The position numbers were made by a program, and so were the translations under genes. From an uncultured Phycisphaerales bacterium (GTDB lineage: Bacteria > Planctomycetota > Phycisphaerae > Phycisphaerales > SM1A02), in assembly GCA_946886375.1 (NCBI GenBank), contig CAMPIL010000054.1:1-13873 (forward strand): DNA of 13,873 nt, given 5' to 3'. Shown one piece after another: positions 1-7,486 of the stretch. Numbering within the stretch: the stretch's first letter is position 1; every line of letters begins with the position of its first letter. The notes beneath the pieces were generated by a model. It was not told the DNA's origin and ran no database searches. It saw only the letters and a list, made by a program, of their open reading frames with translations.

Positions 1-2142
1 GTCCTGCCCGGTGATGAGGCTTGTGCGCAGCACCGATTCAATGGACTTGCCGAACGCCTGCTCCATCATGATTTCGGCTGACGCTGCAAACTCGCCACGT
101 CCGCCGATGGTTTCAAACAGGATCACCCCATCCTCGGAAATACACGACTTGATCGCGGCAATCTGTTCAGGCGTGAAATGATGGGCTTCGATTCCACTCA
201 CGATCACGAGCGCGGGCTTCGGATCGATCTCGTGAATCTTCGCCAGCGGATGATCGACGAGCCGGATGTTCATGCCGCGGCTGGCCTGCTGCGCGGCGAA
301 GATTTCGAGCGCTGCGGGTTCGGGCTTCCAGTTGCCCTCGTGCAGAGCGCGAACGATGGTGATGTCCATCTTGACGCTCGATGATTCATTTACCGCTACT
401 GCATGCTGTGCCAATCGTGGGCGAGGTCGGTTGAGTTCCGAGGCGTAGAAGTAGATGTTGGCGGCGGTCTGGAAGTCGGCGATTTGGCGCGTGTCGCTGG
501 TCTGAAAGGCTGCTGGAAGCTCGCCTGCGGTGCAGAGGATGATCAACTCGCGCACGCCGTTGGAAAGTCCGCGCAGCGGTGGGCGGCGGCCGTTGACTGT
601 TTCGTGCGCGGTGTATGCCCAGTGGTCCTCGGGCAGGTTTCGCCAGTCGTATTGCGGGAACATGAGCAGCCCCGCCCTTTCGATCGAGTCCACGAACGCC
701 TTTGAACCACCTTCGTTGACGGCGAGGATCGTGCCGCCGAGTTCCAGGTAGCGTTTCAGTTTTTTCAACTCGGCGATCGATGGCGGGGCCGGCGGATTTG
801 CATCGACTTCGAGCGTTCCGGCGCCGCGTTGGTCGATGAATTGCTTCACCTGCCGCGCATATGCCTTGGCGTCGATGGTGTGTCCCTTCATCCACGGCAG
901 TGGTTCGTGCGAGGCGAGATACAGCAGCGGCGCATCCAGCCACGAGTTCGGTTCGGATTCGAGATTGACGATCTGCCAACTCAATTCGCTTTCGCTGTTC
1001 TCTCCGATCCAGTGCGTGAGATTGGCGACATCGCGCGGCCGGTTGTTCCATGCTCCGGAGAACTGCAATTTGTTGAACGCCACCGGCACGCGGCCGCGGC
1101 TGAGAAACAGAAGCGCGAAGGAAATCTCATCGGTTTTGCTGGGTGAAGCCGCTGCACTGCGCAATGAAAATGTTTGCGACGCCGCATCCCATGCGCACAG
1201 GCGATCGATCAACTCCGCAGCGCCTTCGCGGAACCAGTCGCGCCCGCCGAAACGCTTGTAACCGCTGGCCAGGCCGACGCGCTCGATGCCGTAGAGGTAA
1301 TAGAAGAAGTGCGTGTTCTTGCCGGGATTGGCGGTGGGGGAGAAGTTCTTGTCCATCCACGTCAGGCCCATTTCGATCGCCTTTTCATGCGGCGAAGAAG
1401 TTGAGGATGCGCCCAGTTTTACAGATTCCGCGGCGTGGAGAAGGTCCTGCGTGATGAACAGCGTCGCCAGCCCCGCCGTCGTCATGGAGCCTGTGGCTGC
1501 GCCTTCACCTTTGTAGTTCCAGCCGCCATCGGAAAGTTGCATGTTGAGATAGGCGCGCTCCAAGCGCTCCCACACTGGGCGCGGCACTTTGACATCGCGC
1601 TTGGCAGCTTCCCATAGTGCGAGCGCGCCGAACTGGCGGATTGAATTGTCGTGGTATTTGGCGGTGGGATTCTTCACGTAGTCCCAGCCGCCGTTGGGTT
1701 CGCTGAAACCCTCCAGCAGCCAGCGTGCGTCGGCGGCGAGATTCTCATGAAACCGCTGCGGCAGTTTTGCCCACAGACTTGCCCGCATCGTCACCGCGTA
1801 GGTGCCTTCCATGTTCAACGCAGCAAGATAATCCACCGCGTCGCGCAGGCGCGGGTCCTGGTAGGACTGCCCCGCGTTCAGCAGCGCGAGCGCGGCCAAT
1901 GCCGTGTATCCGCCGCCCTGGCGCGAACTTTCGTTGGCGGGCACGCGCGCCAGTTCCCAGAATCGCTGCGGATGCTTGCGCGCGTGCAGCGATTCGGCAA
2001 GCGTGGCGATCGCCTTTTGCACATGCTCATCGCTGAGATTTGCCGCAGTCACTTTCGACTGCGCCACCGCGCTTTCGCCGCTGAATGGCAACGACGCAGC
2101 CACGAGCGCGGCGAACACCCATGAATGGAATCGTGCAGTCAT
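1..2142 (-). CDS. Exported alpha-toroid / DUF4159 protein (3' end outside window)
   Basis: The frame is open from an ATG at 2142 to the left edge (714 codons, no stop), so the C-terminus is missing. The first ~27 residues form a signal peptide (hydrophobic core WVFAALVAASLPF, then SAVAQS), so the protein is probably exported. Residues ~30-350 resemble the prenyltransferase / squalene-oxidase alpha-toroid repeat, with recurring motifs such as SRQGGGYTALAALALL, EPNGGWDYV and LSDGGWNYK. Residues ~355-575 look like DUF4159, a Rossmann-like domain of unknown function (DAPLLYLASHE, LKRYLELGGTILAVNEGG). Residues 592-714 look like a second, related module (PALVIVSGIEAHHFTPEQI, then EDGVILFETIGGRGEF). 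Toroid plus DUF4159 is a recurring planctomycete architecture with no known reaction. No cyclase DXDD-type acid motif was noticed, so enzymatic activity is doubtful. It lies 45 bases after sppA on the same strand and may be co-transcribed. Family call fairly sure; function unknown. Confidence 0.85.
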   Translation of the reverse strand, partial: MTARFHSWVFAALVAASLPFSGESAVAQSKVTAANLSDEHVQKAIATLAESLHARKHPQRFWELARVPANESSRQGGGYTALAALALLNAGQSYQDPRLRDAVDYLAALNMEGTYAVTMRASLWAKLPQRFHENLAADARWLLEGFSEPNGGWDYVKNPTAKYHDNSIRQFGALALWEAAKRDVKVPRPVWERLERAYLNMQLSDGGWNYKGEGAATGSMTTAGLATLFITQDLLHAAESVKLGASSTSSPHEKAIEMGLTWMDKNFSPTANPGKNTHFFYYLYGIERVGLASGYKRFGGRDWFREGAAELIDRLCAWDAASQTFSLRSAAASPSKTDEISFALLFLSRGRVPVAFNKLQFSGAWNNRPRDVANLTHWIGENSESELSWQIVNLESEPNSWLDAPLLYLASHEPLPWMKGHTIDAKAYARQVKQFIDQRGAGTLEVDANPPAPPSIAELKKLKRYLELGGTILAVNEGGSKAFVDSIERAGLLMFPQYDWRNLPEDHWAYTAHETVNGRRPPLRGLSNGVRELIILCTAGELPAAFQTSDTRQIADFQTAANIYFYASELNRPRPRLAQHAVAVNESSSVKMDITIVRALHEGNWKPEPAALEIFAAQQASRGMNIRLVDHPLAKIHEIDPKPALVIVSGIEAHHFTPEQIAAIKSCISEDGVILFETIGGRGEFAASAEIMMEQAFGKSIESVLRTSLITGQD

Positions 2143-2174
2143 GGCCTGAGGAATGCGATGCACCGTCCACATCC

Positions 2175-2189
2175 GACGCCGAGGGCGTC
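2175..2189 (-). other. Small hairpin at the sppA stop
   Basis: GACGCC and GGCGTC form a perfect 6-bp stem around a 3-base loop, overlapping the sppA stop codon and lying about 33 bases before the DUF4159 start. There is no T-tract, so it is not a classical terminator. It may stabilise the sppA 3' end or reduce read-through into the next gene. A 6-bp GC stem can occur by chance. Confidence 0.3.
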
Positions 2190-3276
2190 AATGCATCAGA
2201 TACATGGCGCGGGGTGAGGAAAGGTCGTTCACCAGCGCGCGGACGGCGTTGGCGTCCAGCGCGCCTGCCGCCTGAATGGTGCGCGAACGACCTTGAGCGG
2301 CGAAGAGTGCATCGCCCAGCGTGGGCGGCTGGCGAAGGATGACCACCATCGCCGACCCCGCCCCAATCTTGGCGCGCGACTCGGCTGTGGTGACCGCGTC
2401 ATCCAGATAGCCGATCGCGTCGATTAATCCGTTTTCGATCGCCTGCTGCGCGGTGTAAATGGAGCCGTTGGCGATCGCGCTGATCTGCATTGGATCGCTG
2501 ATCACGTTCTTGCGTCCATCGCTCACGCGATTGATGAACGTCCGATGCGCCGAGTCCAACATCACCTGAACCTTGGCCTTGTCCTGTTCGGTCCACGATC
2601 GGAAGATGTCGTTCGCGACCGATTTCTCAGGCGAACCGCTGGCGACAAGCGTGACCGGCTGCACGCCGACCTTGTTCATCAAGCCTTCGAGCGTCAGCAC
2701 CTGCGCGATGACGCCGATGGAACCGGTGATGCACGTCTCCTGCGCGATGATGTAATCCGCGCCGCATGAAACGTAGTACCCGCCCGACGCGGCGACGCCG
2801 CCGTAACTGGCGACCACCGGCATGCCCTGTTTCTTCAGGCGATTGATTTCGTACCAGATCTGATCCGAAGGCGTGACGCCGCCGCCGGGCGAATCCACCC
2901 GCAGAACCACCGCGCGAATCGAACTGTCGTCGAGTGCGTAATCCACCGCCGCGCGAACGAACTCGGCCTGCCTCTCGTCAATGACCCCTTCCACCGGAAT
3001 GACCGCCACCGTGTATCGATCATCGCCATTTCGATACGGTTCGGGAACGATGACTGTGTCGTAATTCGCGCCCGCAACCATCACCGCAATTCCCATCACG
3101 ATACCGACGATGAACACCGCCCCGAAGAGGAACAAACCCGCGATGATCGACATCGCACGCCAGAATCCACCGGGCTTGGCCACCACCTGAACCACCTGTG
3201 GACGGCCGTACGGCTGACCGGTGTTCGATGCGCCAATGGAAGGCGGTCCCTGTCGCGGATCTGAATATTGACTCAT
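2188..3276 (-). CDS. sppA: Signal peptide peptidase SppA, 36K type
   Basis: This is a membrane-anchored serine protease of family S49 that degrades signal peptides left in the membrane after protein export. The product is 362 aa. A proline/glycine-rich cytoplasmic tail (1-38) precedes one membrane segment (~43-68). The protease fold follows, with RVDSPGGG at 126-133, the nucleophile Ser164 in AASGGYY, the TGSIGVI strand at 184-190 and probable general-base Lys218 in SPEKS. Ser/Lys order and spacing fit the short, single-domain SppA (B. subtilis type) rather than the duplicated E. coli form. The start at 3276 is preferred over the longer frame from 3402 because GGAG lies 7 bases upstream, and the longer version would run into the divergent methyltransferase gene. 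A -10-like TACCAT lies at 3318-3313, giving a leader of about 30 bases. The DUF4159 gene follows on the same strand. Confidence 0.93.
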   Translation of the reverse strand: MSQYSDPRQGPPSIGASNTGQPYGRPQVVQVVAKPGGFWRAMSIIAGLFLFGAVFIVGIVMGIAVMVAGANYDTVIVPEPYRNGDDRYTVAVIPVEGVIDERQAEFVRAAVDYALDDSSIRAVVLRVDSPGGGVTPSDQIWYEINRLKKQGMPVVASYGGVAASGGYYVSCGADYIIAQETCITGSIGVIAQVLTLEGLMNKVGVQPVTLVASGSPEKSVANDIFRSWTEQDKAKVQVMLDSAHRTFINRVSDGRKNVISDPMQISAIANGSIYTAQQAIENGLIDAIGYLDDAVTTAESRAKIGAGSAMVVILRQPPTLGDALFAAQGRSRTIQAAGALDANAVRALVNDLSSPRAMYLMH

Positions 3277-3388
3277 GGTGCGCTCCGTTGCATTGCTGGC
3301 GATCTGTGATTTATGGTAGCAGGCCGTGGCGTGAACTGCCCGGCGGGTGCGCGGCTGCGGGACACTCGTGCCCGACGGGACCCAACCG

Positions 3389-3394
3389 TATGAT
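3389..3394 (+). promoter_or_regulatory. -10 box directly upstream of methyltransferase start
   Basis: TATGAT ends 6 bases before the ATG at 3401, which would put transcription initiation at or within a base or two of the start codon. No Shine-Dalgarno is visible before that ATG. The -35 region is weak (CTCGTG or TCGTGC at about 17-18 bases). Candidate leaderless promoter. Confidence 0.5.
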
Positions 3395-3400
3395 GCTTGC

Positions 3401-4039
3401 ATGCCCAGCCGTCCCAGCGATCACTATTTGAAGCCCTATCACGAAGCGGTGAAGCGGTTCGGGCCGAGTTTCTCCGCCACGCTGTGGAACAGCCGCGAAG
3501 CCCAGCAGTTGCGATTTGATGTGATGATCGAACTGGCCGGATTCGAGGACTCGGTGGTCCTCGATGCAGGCTGCGGCACGGGCGACTTCGGGGATCGCCT
3601 GATTCGCCGGGGTGTGAAGTTCAAGCGGTACATCGGCATCGATGCGGTCGATCAGTTGATTGAAGCGGCGCGCGGGCGGGACCTGGAGCGATGCGAATTT
3701 CATCACGCCGACTTGATTCACGATCACTCCCCGCTGGCGCGGTTTTCGCCTGATGTCGTCTGCATCTCCGGCACGCTGAACACGATGGATGAGGAAATGG
3801 CCCGGGAACTCGTCAGCGATGCGTTTGACGCGGCCCGCAAGGGCGTCGTGTTCAATTTCCTTTCCAACCGCACCAGCGTCAACTGCACTCGCCGCGACAT
3901 CGGTCCGGCGAGGCGATTCGACACGATCAAGTGGATCGACTGGTCGCTCAGTCGAACCAGCCTTGTCAGTTTCTCGCAGGAGTATCTGGAGGGGCACGAC
4001 GCGACGATCATGATGCGCAAGGAAAGCGGGGGCGACTGA
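3401..4039 (+). CDS. Class I SAM-dependent methyltransferase
   Basis: The product is 212 aa, a typical small single-domain Rossmann methyltransferase with no signal peptide or membrane segment, so cytoplasmic. SAM-binding motif I is VLDAGCGTGDFG at 53-64, the acidic residue at the end of strand 2 is Asp81 (YIGIDAVDQLI), and motif II-like HHADLI is at 101-106. Strand 4 is SPDVVCISGTLNTM at 116-129. The N-terminal segment DHYLKPYHEAVKRFGPSF followed by WNSREAQQLRFD resembles a family of small bacterial methyltransferases of unassigned substrate. The substrate cannot be told from the sequence. An upstream ATG at 3347 exists in frame, but the start at 3401 gives the natural N-terminus and has a -10 box placed for a leaderless transcript. 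It is divergent from sppA over 124 bases. Confidence 0.9.
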   Translation: MPSRPSDHYLKPYHEAVKRFGPSFSATLWNSREAQQLRFDVMIELAGFEDSVVLDAGCGTGDFGDRLIRRGVKFKRYIGIDAVDQLIEAARGRDLERCEFHHADLIHDHSPLARFSPDVVCISGTLNTMDEEMARELVSDAFDAARKGVVFNFLSNRTSVNCTRRDIGPARRFDTIKWIDWSLSRTSLVSFSQEYLEGHDATIMMRKESGGD

Positions 4040-4159
4040 CGCCAGCCGGGCGGAATCGAGATGCTCGATCTGAACGTTGCCTACCTCACGAGTCATTATG
4101 GTTTGGAGCCGCGGCGCACCGGATCGGCTCGTCAGGCGCGGCAGTCCGCGAACCAGTGA

Positions 4160-4165
4160 TACCAT
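4160..4165 (+). promoter_or_regulatory. -10 box directly upstream of zinc-ribbon gene start
   Basis: TACCAT ends 6 bases before the ATG at 4172, the same geometry as at the methyltransferase and HD genes. There is no Shine-Dalgarno and no convincing -35 box. Candidate leaderless promoter; weak on its own, supported by recurrence. Confidence 0.4.
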
Positions 4166-4171
4166 ACGTGC

Positions 4172-4804
4172 ATGGCAGCCAGCGCACGTCCTCGCCAAAT
4201 CATCACACTCGTCACTTGGTCCCTGTTCGTGGGTACGGCTTTGACGGTCGCGCTGACTTGGGGGCTATGTTTGCCATCATGGCCGTATGTCGATCAATAC
4301 GCGTTTACAAAACCGCAGCCGCCGAGCGCAAACGTGATCGAATGGTGGCGACGGTACGCGCCCGAGCATTTTTGTGAACGTCCTGCTGTCGTGCATCTCA
4401 TGCATCGGTTTGGGTACCAATCGTTGGCCGCGTACGACCAAGTGGACATGAGCGGCACATTCTTCGCATACAGCAAGGCGTACGGTTGGCCTGCGGTATG
4501 TCTGGAACTCCAGCATTGGGTTGAGCGGTACAACTCTGATCATTCTCGCGCGTTTCAAGCGACGTTTTGGCCGTGGTCACCGCAGACTCCGCAGGAGTTC
4601 CCAATCGTGCCGATATTGCCGGGAATGGTGATCAACATTCTCTTTTACGCAACTGCTTTTTGGGCGTTCAGGACCGTTCTGTCGGCGATGCGCCGGCGTC
4701 ACCGCCTGCGGCATGGACTGTGCCCGGCGTGCGCGTATCCGATTGGTACACGCCCCGTCTGCACGGAGTGCGGCACGCAGTATCCTCGTCTTCTTCGCGG
4801 TTGA
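4172..4804 (+). CDS. Membrane protein with C-terminal zinc ribbon
   Basis: No function is recognised. The product is 210 aa. A membrane segment lies at ~10-34 and another at ~147-171, with a ~110-residue Trp/Tyr-rich segment between them that is probably extracytoplasmic. An Arg-rich stretch (RRRHRLRHG, 174-182) then leads into a zinc ribbon with Cys184-x2-Cys187 (CPAC) and Cys197-x2-Cys200 (CTEC). By the positive-inside rule the ribbon faces the cytoplasm. This CPxCxYxIG...CxECG ribbon is common on small planctomycete membrane proteins; its ligand or partner is not known to me. Codon use looks less GC-biased than in the neighbours (many TAC/GCG/CAA alternations), which may reflect weak selection. 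It stands alone, 132 bases after the methyltransferase. Existence is fairly sure; role unknown. Confidence 0.75.
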   Translation: MAASARPRQIITLVTWSLFVGTALTVALTWGLCLPSWPYVDQYAFTKPQPPSANVIEWWRRYAPEHFCERPAVVHLMHRFGYQSLAAYDQVDMSGTFFAYSKAYGWPAVCLELQHWVERYNSDHSRAFQATFWPWSPQTPQEFPIVPILPGMVINILFYATAFWAFRTVLSAMRRRHRLRHGLCPACAYPIGTRPVCTECGTQYPRLLRG

Positions 4805-4900
4805 CGATGCCGTCACGTCGCCGATCTGATCGGTTCGCCATGCGCGTCGTCGCCCGGTTTGCGCCACGCTCCAACCTCATCATCGTCGCTTCTTTTCTTT

Positions 4901-4930
4901 TTGACCGTGCCTTGCCTCAACCACTAGACT
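4901..4930 (+). promoter_or_regulatory. Sigma70-type promoter, leaderless, for the amidotransferase gene
   Basis: TTGACC (4901-4906), an 18-base spacer and TAGACT (4925-4930) make the best promoter in the window. The -35 is preceded by a T-rich run at 4890-4900. The -10 ends 7 bases before the ATG at 4938, so the predicted transcript starts at or next to the start codon. No Shine-Dalgarno is present. Confidence 0.6.
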
Positions 4931-4937
4931 CCACATC

Positions 4938-5684
4938 ATGGCGATCCTCATCTTCGAGCACAGCGACACCTCTCGGGCCGAGCGACTCGGCGTCACGCTT
5001 CGCGATTACGGCCACCGGCTGCACTTTGTCCGGCTGGACCAGGGCGACGACATGCCCAGGGACTTGGACAACGTCGATGGCATTGTTTCCTGCGGCGGGC
5101 CTCAGTCTGCTTACGACGATTCACACGAATGGCTGAAGCCGCAGATGGAACTGATGAGGCAGGCCAACGAGATCGCCATGCCCATCGTCGGCTTGTGTCT
5201 TGGCAGCCAGATTCTTGCCCGCGCGCTAGGCGGTAAAGTGGAAATGATGCCGGATGGCATCGAGTTCGGCTGGAACGAAGTGAGCCTGACGGCGTCGGGC
5301 CGCGAAGATTCGATTCACGCCGGAATGCCTTGGACCTCCTTGATGTTTCACTATCATCGCGATTACGTTTCTGAATTGCCGCCGGGCGCGCGGCTGCTGG
5401 CCAGTTCATCGCAATGCAAGGTGCAGACGTGGGCGGTGGGGCTGCGCACCTACGGCTTCCAATACCACCCGGAAGTGACGCTGCAAACCATTGAAACGTG
5501 GATGCGCGAAGAGCCTGAAGCCCTGCGCGAGGCGAACATCACGCCCGAGCAGTTGCGCGAACAGAACCACAAGTACTACCCCGCGTTTGAGCGGTTGACG
5601 CAGCGGCTGTTCGAATCCATCGCGCTCTTTCTCATGCCCGTTGATCGCAGATATGAAGGCATCGTGAAGGAACTGCATCATTGA
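4938..5684 (+). CDS. Class I glutamine amidotransferase (GMP synthase glutaminase-like)
   Basis: The product is 248 aa, a stand-alone GATase1 domain of the COG0518 type. Such enzymes hydrolyse glutamine to release ammonia for a partner, or act as gamma-glutamyl hydrolases or transferases on small amines. The triad is visible: nucleophile Cys87 in GLCLGSQ, then His177 and Glu179 in QYHPEV. The oxyanion strand SCGGPQSAYD (51-60) and FHYHRD (137-142) also fit the family. A tail of ~55 residues after the triad (REANITPEQLREQ onward) is helical and extends past the core. There is no synthetase or ATP-pyrophosphatase domain, so it is not GuaA itself; the substrate is unknown. It has its own strong promoter and no Shine-Dalgarno, and ends at a pair of hairpins facing the M14 peptidase gene. 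Confidence 0.9.
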   Translation: MAILIFEHSDTSRAERLGVTLRDYGHRLHFVRLDQGDDMPRDLDNVDGIVSCGGPQSAYDDSHEWLKPQMELMRQANEIAMPIVGLCLGSQILARALGGKVEMMPDGIEFGWNEVSLTASGREDSIHAGMPWTSLMFHYHRDYVSELPPGARLLASSSQCKVQTWAVGLRTYGFQYHPEVTLQTIETWMREEPEALREANITPEQLREQNHKYYPAFERLTQRLFESIALFLMPVDRRYEGIVKELHH

Positions 5685-5715
5685 TGATCGAGCAAGTCAC
5701 CGGTCGATGATGCCT

Positions 5716-5741
5716 GAGCACCGCATTATCATGCGGTGCTC
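5716..5741. terminator. Hairpin 1 between convergent genes
   Basis: GAGCACCGCAT, loop TATC, ATGCGGTGCTC: a perfect 11-bp stem with a 4-base loop, 32 bases after the amidotransferase stop. There is no U-tract on either side, so it would be a bidirectional 3'-end stabiliser or a non-canonical terminator. Its core is shared with the next hairpin. Confidence 0.6.
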
Positions 5742-5759
5742 GCTTGCACATGACGCACG

Positions 5760-5785
5760 TGGCGCCGCATCGTCATGCGGCGCTA
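5760..5785. terminator. Hairpin 2 between convergent genes
   Basis: TGGCGCCGCAT, loop CGTC, ATGCGGCGCTA: an 11-bp stem with one G-U pair, overlapping the stop codon of the M14 peptidase gene. It has the same 4-base loop size and the same CCGCAT/ATGCGG core as hairpin 1, 18 bases away. Probably the 3' end signal for the peptidase mRNA. Confidence 0.6.
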
Positions 5786-7393
5786 GTGTAATTCGAGATC
5801 GCTCGCATGCTGCACGCACAGGATCGGGAACTCCTTGCCGATCTCGATGGACTGATCGAAGAAATTCCACGTCGCAAGCCCGTCTTCGGACTGCGGTTCC
5901 AGCAGATACACCGCAAGCGTGCCCAGTGGTTGGGCGGTCTGCACGATGAAGGAACCGGATGGAAGCGTGCGGCGATCGCGTTTTGCCTGCACATCCAACA
6001 CCACTTCACGATGTCCTTGAAACTCGCGCTTGGCGTGATGAATCGCGCTGATTGTGTACGCCTCAGCCGTTGCGACACCTTCAAAGGGTTTGACGACGAT
6101 GCCGTGCTGATGCAGTTTTTCAACGATGGCGGAATGTCCCTGCGGAATGAGATAGGCGTGCGGCCGGCGGACGCTGAGGGTGGGCTCAAATCGGCCAAGA
6201 TGCACGACGGAATAGTTCTTGGGTGCCCCGAGATCAAGATTCGGATCAGCGACGGCACCGCCTTCGCCACCCTCGGCCCCTTCGTAGCCTTTGACGATTG
6301 CGGGTTCGCTCATCGCAGCAATTCGGTGGCGGATGCCGACGTCATCGAACGGCTGCGGGTTTTCGCCCTTGCGCGTCGTTTCAAGTCGCGCCCGCCTGTT
6401 GATGTCGATCACTTTGGCCTTGTTCTCGGCGACGTACTGCAGAATCTCGCGGATGAATTCGCGCGTGGCGATGACGCGATCCTTGTATGGCGCGTAGGAG
6501 TACGCTTCGCTCAGCACCGACATCTGGTTTCGCAGACCCTGATAAGGCCCGCCGAAGCGCGGCTGGGCTGAGTACGTTTCCCAGATCGTGTGCGCGGGGT
6601 TGAAGTTGCCGTAGTGCCACATGTCGTATCCGGTGTGCTGCTTGACGCGGCGGGTGACTTCGGGCAGCAGTTGCTCGCGCACGAACTCGATGGGCGCGGC
6701 ATGGCCGGAGGGATTCAGCGGCGCTTCGTAGGTAAGCACGTAACGGTGATGCGAGCCGTTGGTGGTGTGGCAATCGATGGTGATGTCGGGATCGACATCG
6801 TTGAGGAACCGGACCAGCGCGCGGGTTTCGGGCGCTTCCAATTTCATGTAGTCGCGATTGAGATCAAGGCCATCGGAATTGGGGCGAATGCCGCAATGGG
6901 CAGGACCAACCTGGCCGGGACGGTTCTTGGCGACGTCATCGAACTTGTCATTGCCATCGGCGTTGTAGTTGGGCGCGATGACAATGATCAGGTCCTTGAG
7001 CAGGGGATGGTTCGGATCAAGTGCAATCTCGCGCGCTAGCATGAGGCAGGCCTCCTTGCCTTCGACTTCGCCGGCGTGGATGTTCGCCATGATGAAGCAG
7101 ATGGGGCGGTCGCGGCGCGCATCTGATGCCGCGAGATCATTGGATTGGGGAAGCGCATAGGGCGGGTTGGCGAACGTGAGCAGCGGGATCGGCTTGCCTT
7201 CAACGGTTTTGCCCAGTTCGCTTACGCTCATGATGTTCGAACGCTGGCGGATGCGTTCGATCAGGTCCATGACCTGCGCGCTCGTGGCGGTCGCGGTGTA
7301 GTCGCTTGTTTCAGCCACGGTGAGCAGGTCTCGGGGAATCTCGTTTGTCGTTTGCATGAGCAGGGCGGCGGCAAGGGTTGCAGTGGTGAACAT
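5783..7393 (-). CDS. Exported M14-family zinc carboxypeptidase
   Basis: This is a metallopeptidase that removes C-terminal residues from peptides. The product is 536 aa with a short signal peptide (MFTTATLAAALLMQ). The M14 set appears in order: zinc ligands His106 and Glu109 in NIHAGEVEGKE, carboxylate-binding Asn179-Arg180 in DLNRDY, the third zinc ligand His209 in DCHTTNGSHHRY, and catalytic Glu296 in LSEAYSYAP. The ~235 residues after the catalytic domain (e.g. RPHAYLIPQGHSAIVEKLHQ, LEPQSEDGLATWNFFD) match a C-terminal extension common in bacterial M14 peptidases of this subgroup. The ATG at 7393 is chosen because GGAG lies 6 bases upstream; ATG at 7396 is also possible. The in-frame extension to 7552 would overlap the divergent gene. 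Probably acts in the periplasm on peptide nutrients; exact specificity cannot be seen. Confidence 0.9.
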   Translation of the reverse strand: MFTTATLAAALLMQTTNEIPRDLLTVAETSDYTATATSAQVMDLIERIRQRSNIMSVSELGKTVEGKPIPLLTFANPPYALPQSNDLAASDARRDRPICFIMANIHAGEVEGKEACLMLAREIALDPNHPLLKDLIIVIAPNYNADGNDKFDDVAKNRPGQVGPAHCGIRPNSDGLDLNRDYMKLEAPETRALVRFLNDVDPDITIDCHTTNGSHHRYVLTYEAPLNPSGHAAPIEFVREQLLPEVTRRVKQHTGYDMWHYGNFNPAHTIWETYSAQPRFGGPYQGLRNQMSVLSEAYSYAPYKDRVIATREFIREILQYVAENKAKVIDINRRARLETTRKGENPQPFDDVGIRHRIAAMSEPAIVKGYEGAEGGEGGAVADPNLDLGAPKNYSVVHLGRFEPTLSVRRPHAYLIPQGHSAIVEKLHQHGIVVKPFEGVATAEAYTISAIHHAKREFQGHREVVLDVQAKRDRRTLPSGSFIVQTAQPLGTLAVYLLEPQSEDGLATWNFFDQSIEIGKEFPILCVQHASDLELH

Positions 7394-7417
7394 CATCAAC
7401 TCCGGGATGTTTGCCCC

Positions 7418-7446
7418 GTTGTATCCGAAAGCACTGATCGTGTCGC
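7418..7446 (-). promoter_or_regulatory. Promoter of the M14 peptidase gene
   Basis: Read on the minus strand: GCGACA (7446-7441), 17-base spacer, TACAAC (7423-7418). The -35 matches the consensus only in its last four bases, but spacing is ideal. It predicts a leader of roughly 18 bases that contains the GGAG ribosome-binding site. Confidence 0.4.
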
Positions 7447-7486
7447 CGGCTGGAACCGCAGGCTGATGTGTGCGAAGATTGACGCG

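Noticed and set aside
386..1051. 221-codon minus-strand open frame
   Set aside because: It lies wholly inside the DUF4159 gene in another frame on the same strand and its translation is Arg-rich and low in family-like motifs, typical of a GC-rich shadow.
3311..4198. 295-codon minus-strand open frame
   Set aside because: Antisense to the methyltransferase gene, which has clear SAM-binding motifs; no family resemblance in the antisense frame.
4818..4830. CCGATC-T-GATCGG palindrome after the zinc-ribbon gene
   Set aside because: A one-base loop cannot fold fully, leaving a 4-bp stem with no T-tract; too weak to call a terminator.
4567..5136. 189-codon plus-strand open frame bridging two genes
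   Set aside because: Overlaps the zinc-ribbon gene and the start of the amidotransferase in a different frame; Ser/Arg-rich with no domain.
5716..5785. Possible CRISPR or mobile-element remnant from the repeated palindrome
   Set aside because: Only two copies, both palindromic and adjacent, with an 18-base gap and no further repeats or associated genes; hairpins fit better.
5807..6571. 254-codon plus-strand open frame
   Set aside because: Antisense to the M14 peptidase gene, whose zinc-site motifs are unambiguous; no recognisable domain in the antisense product.
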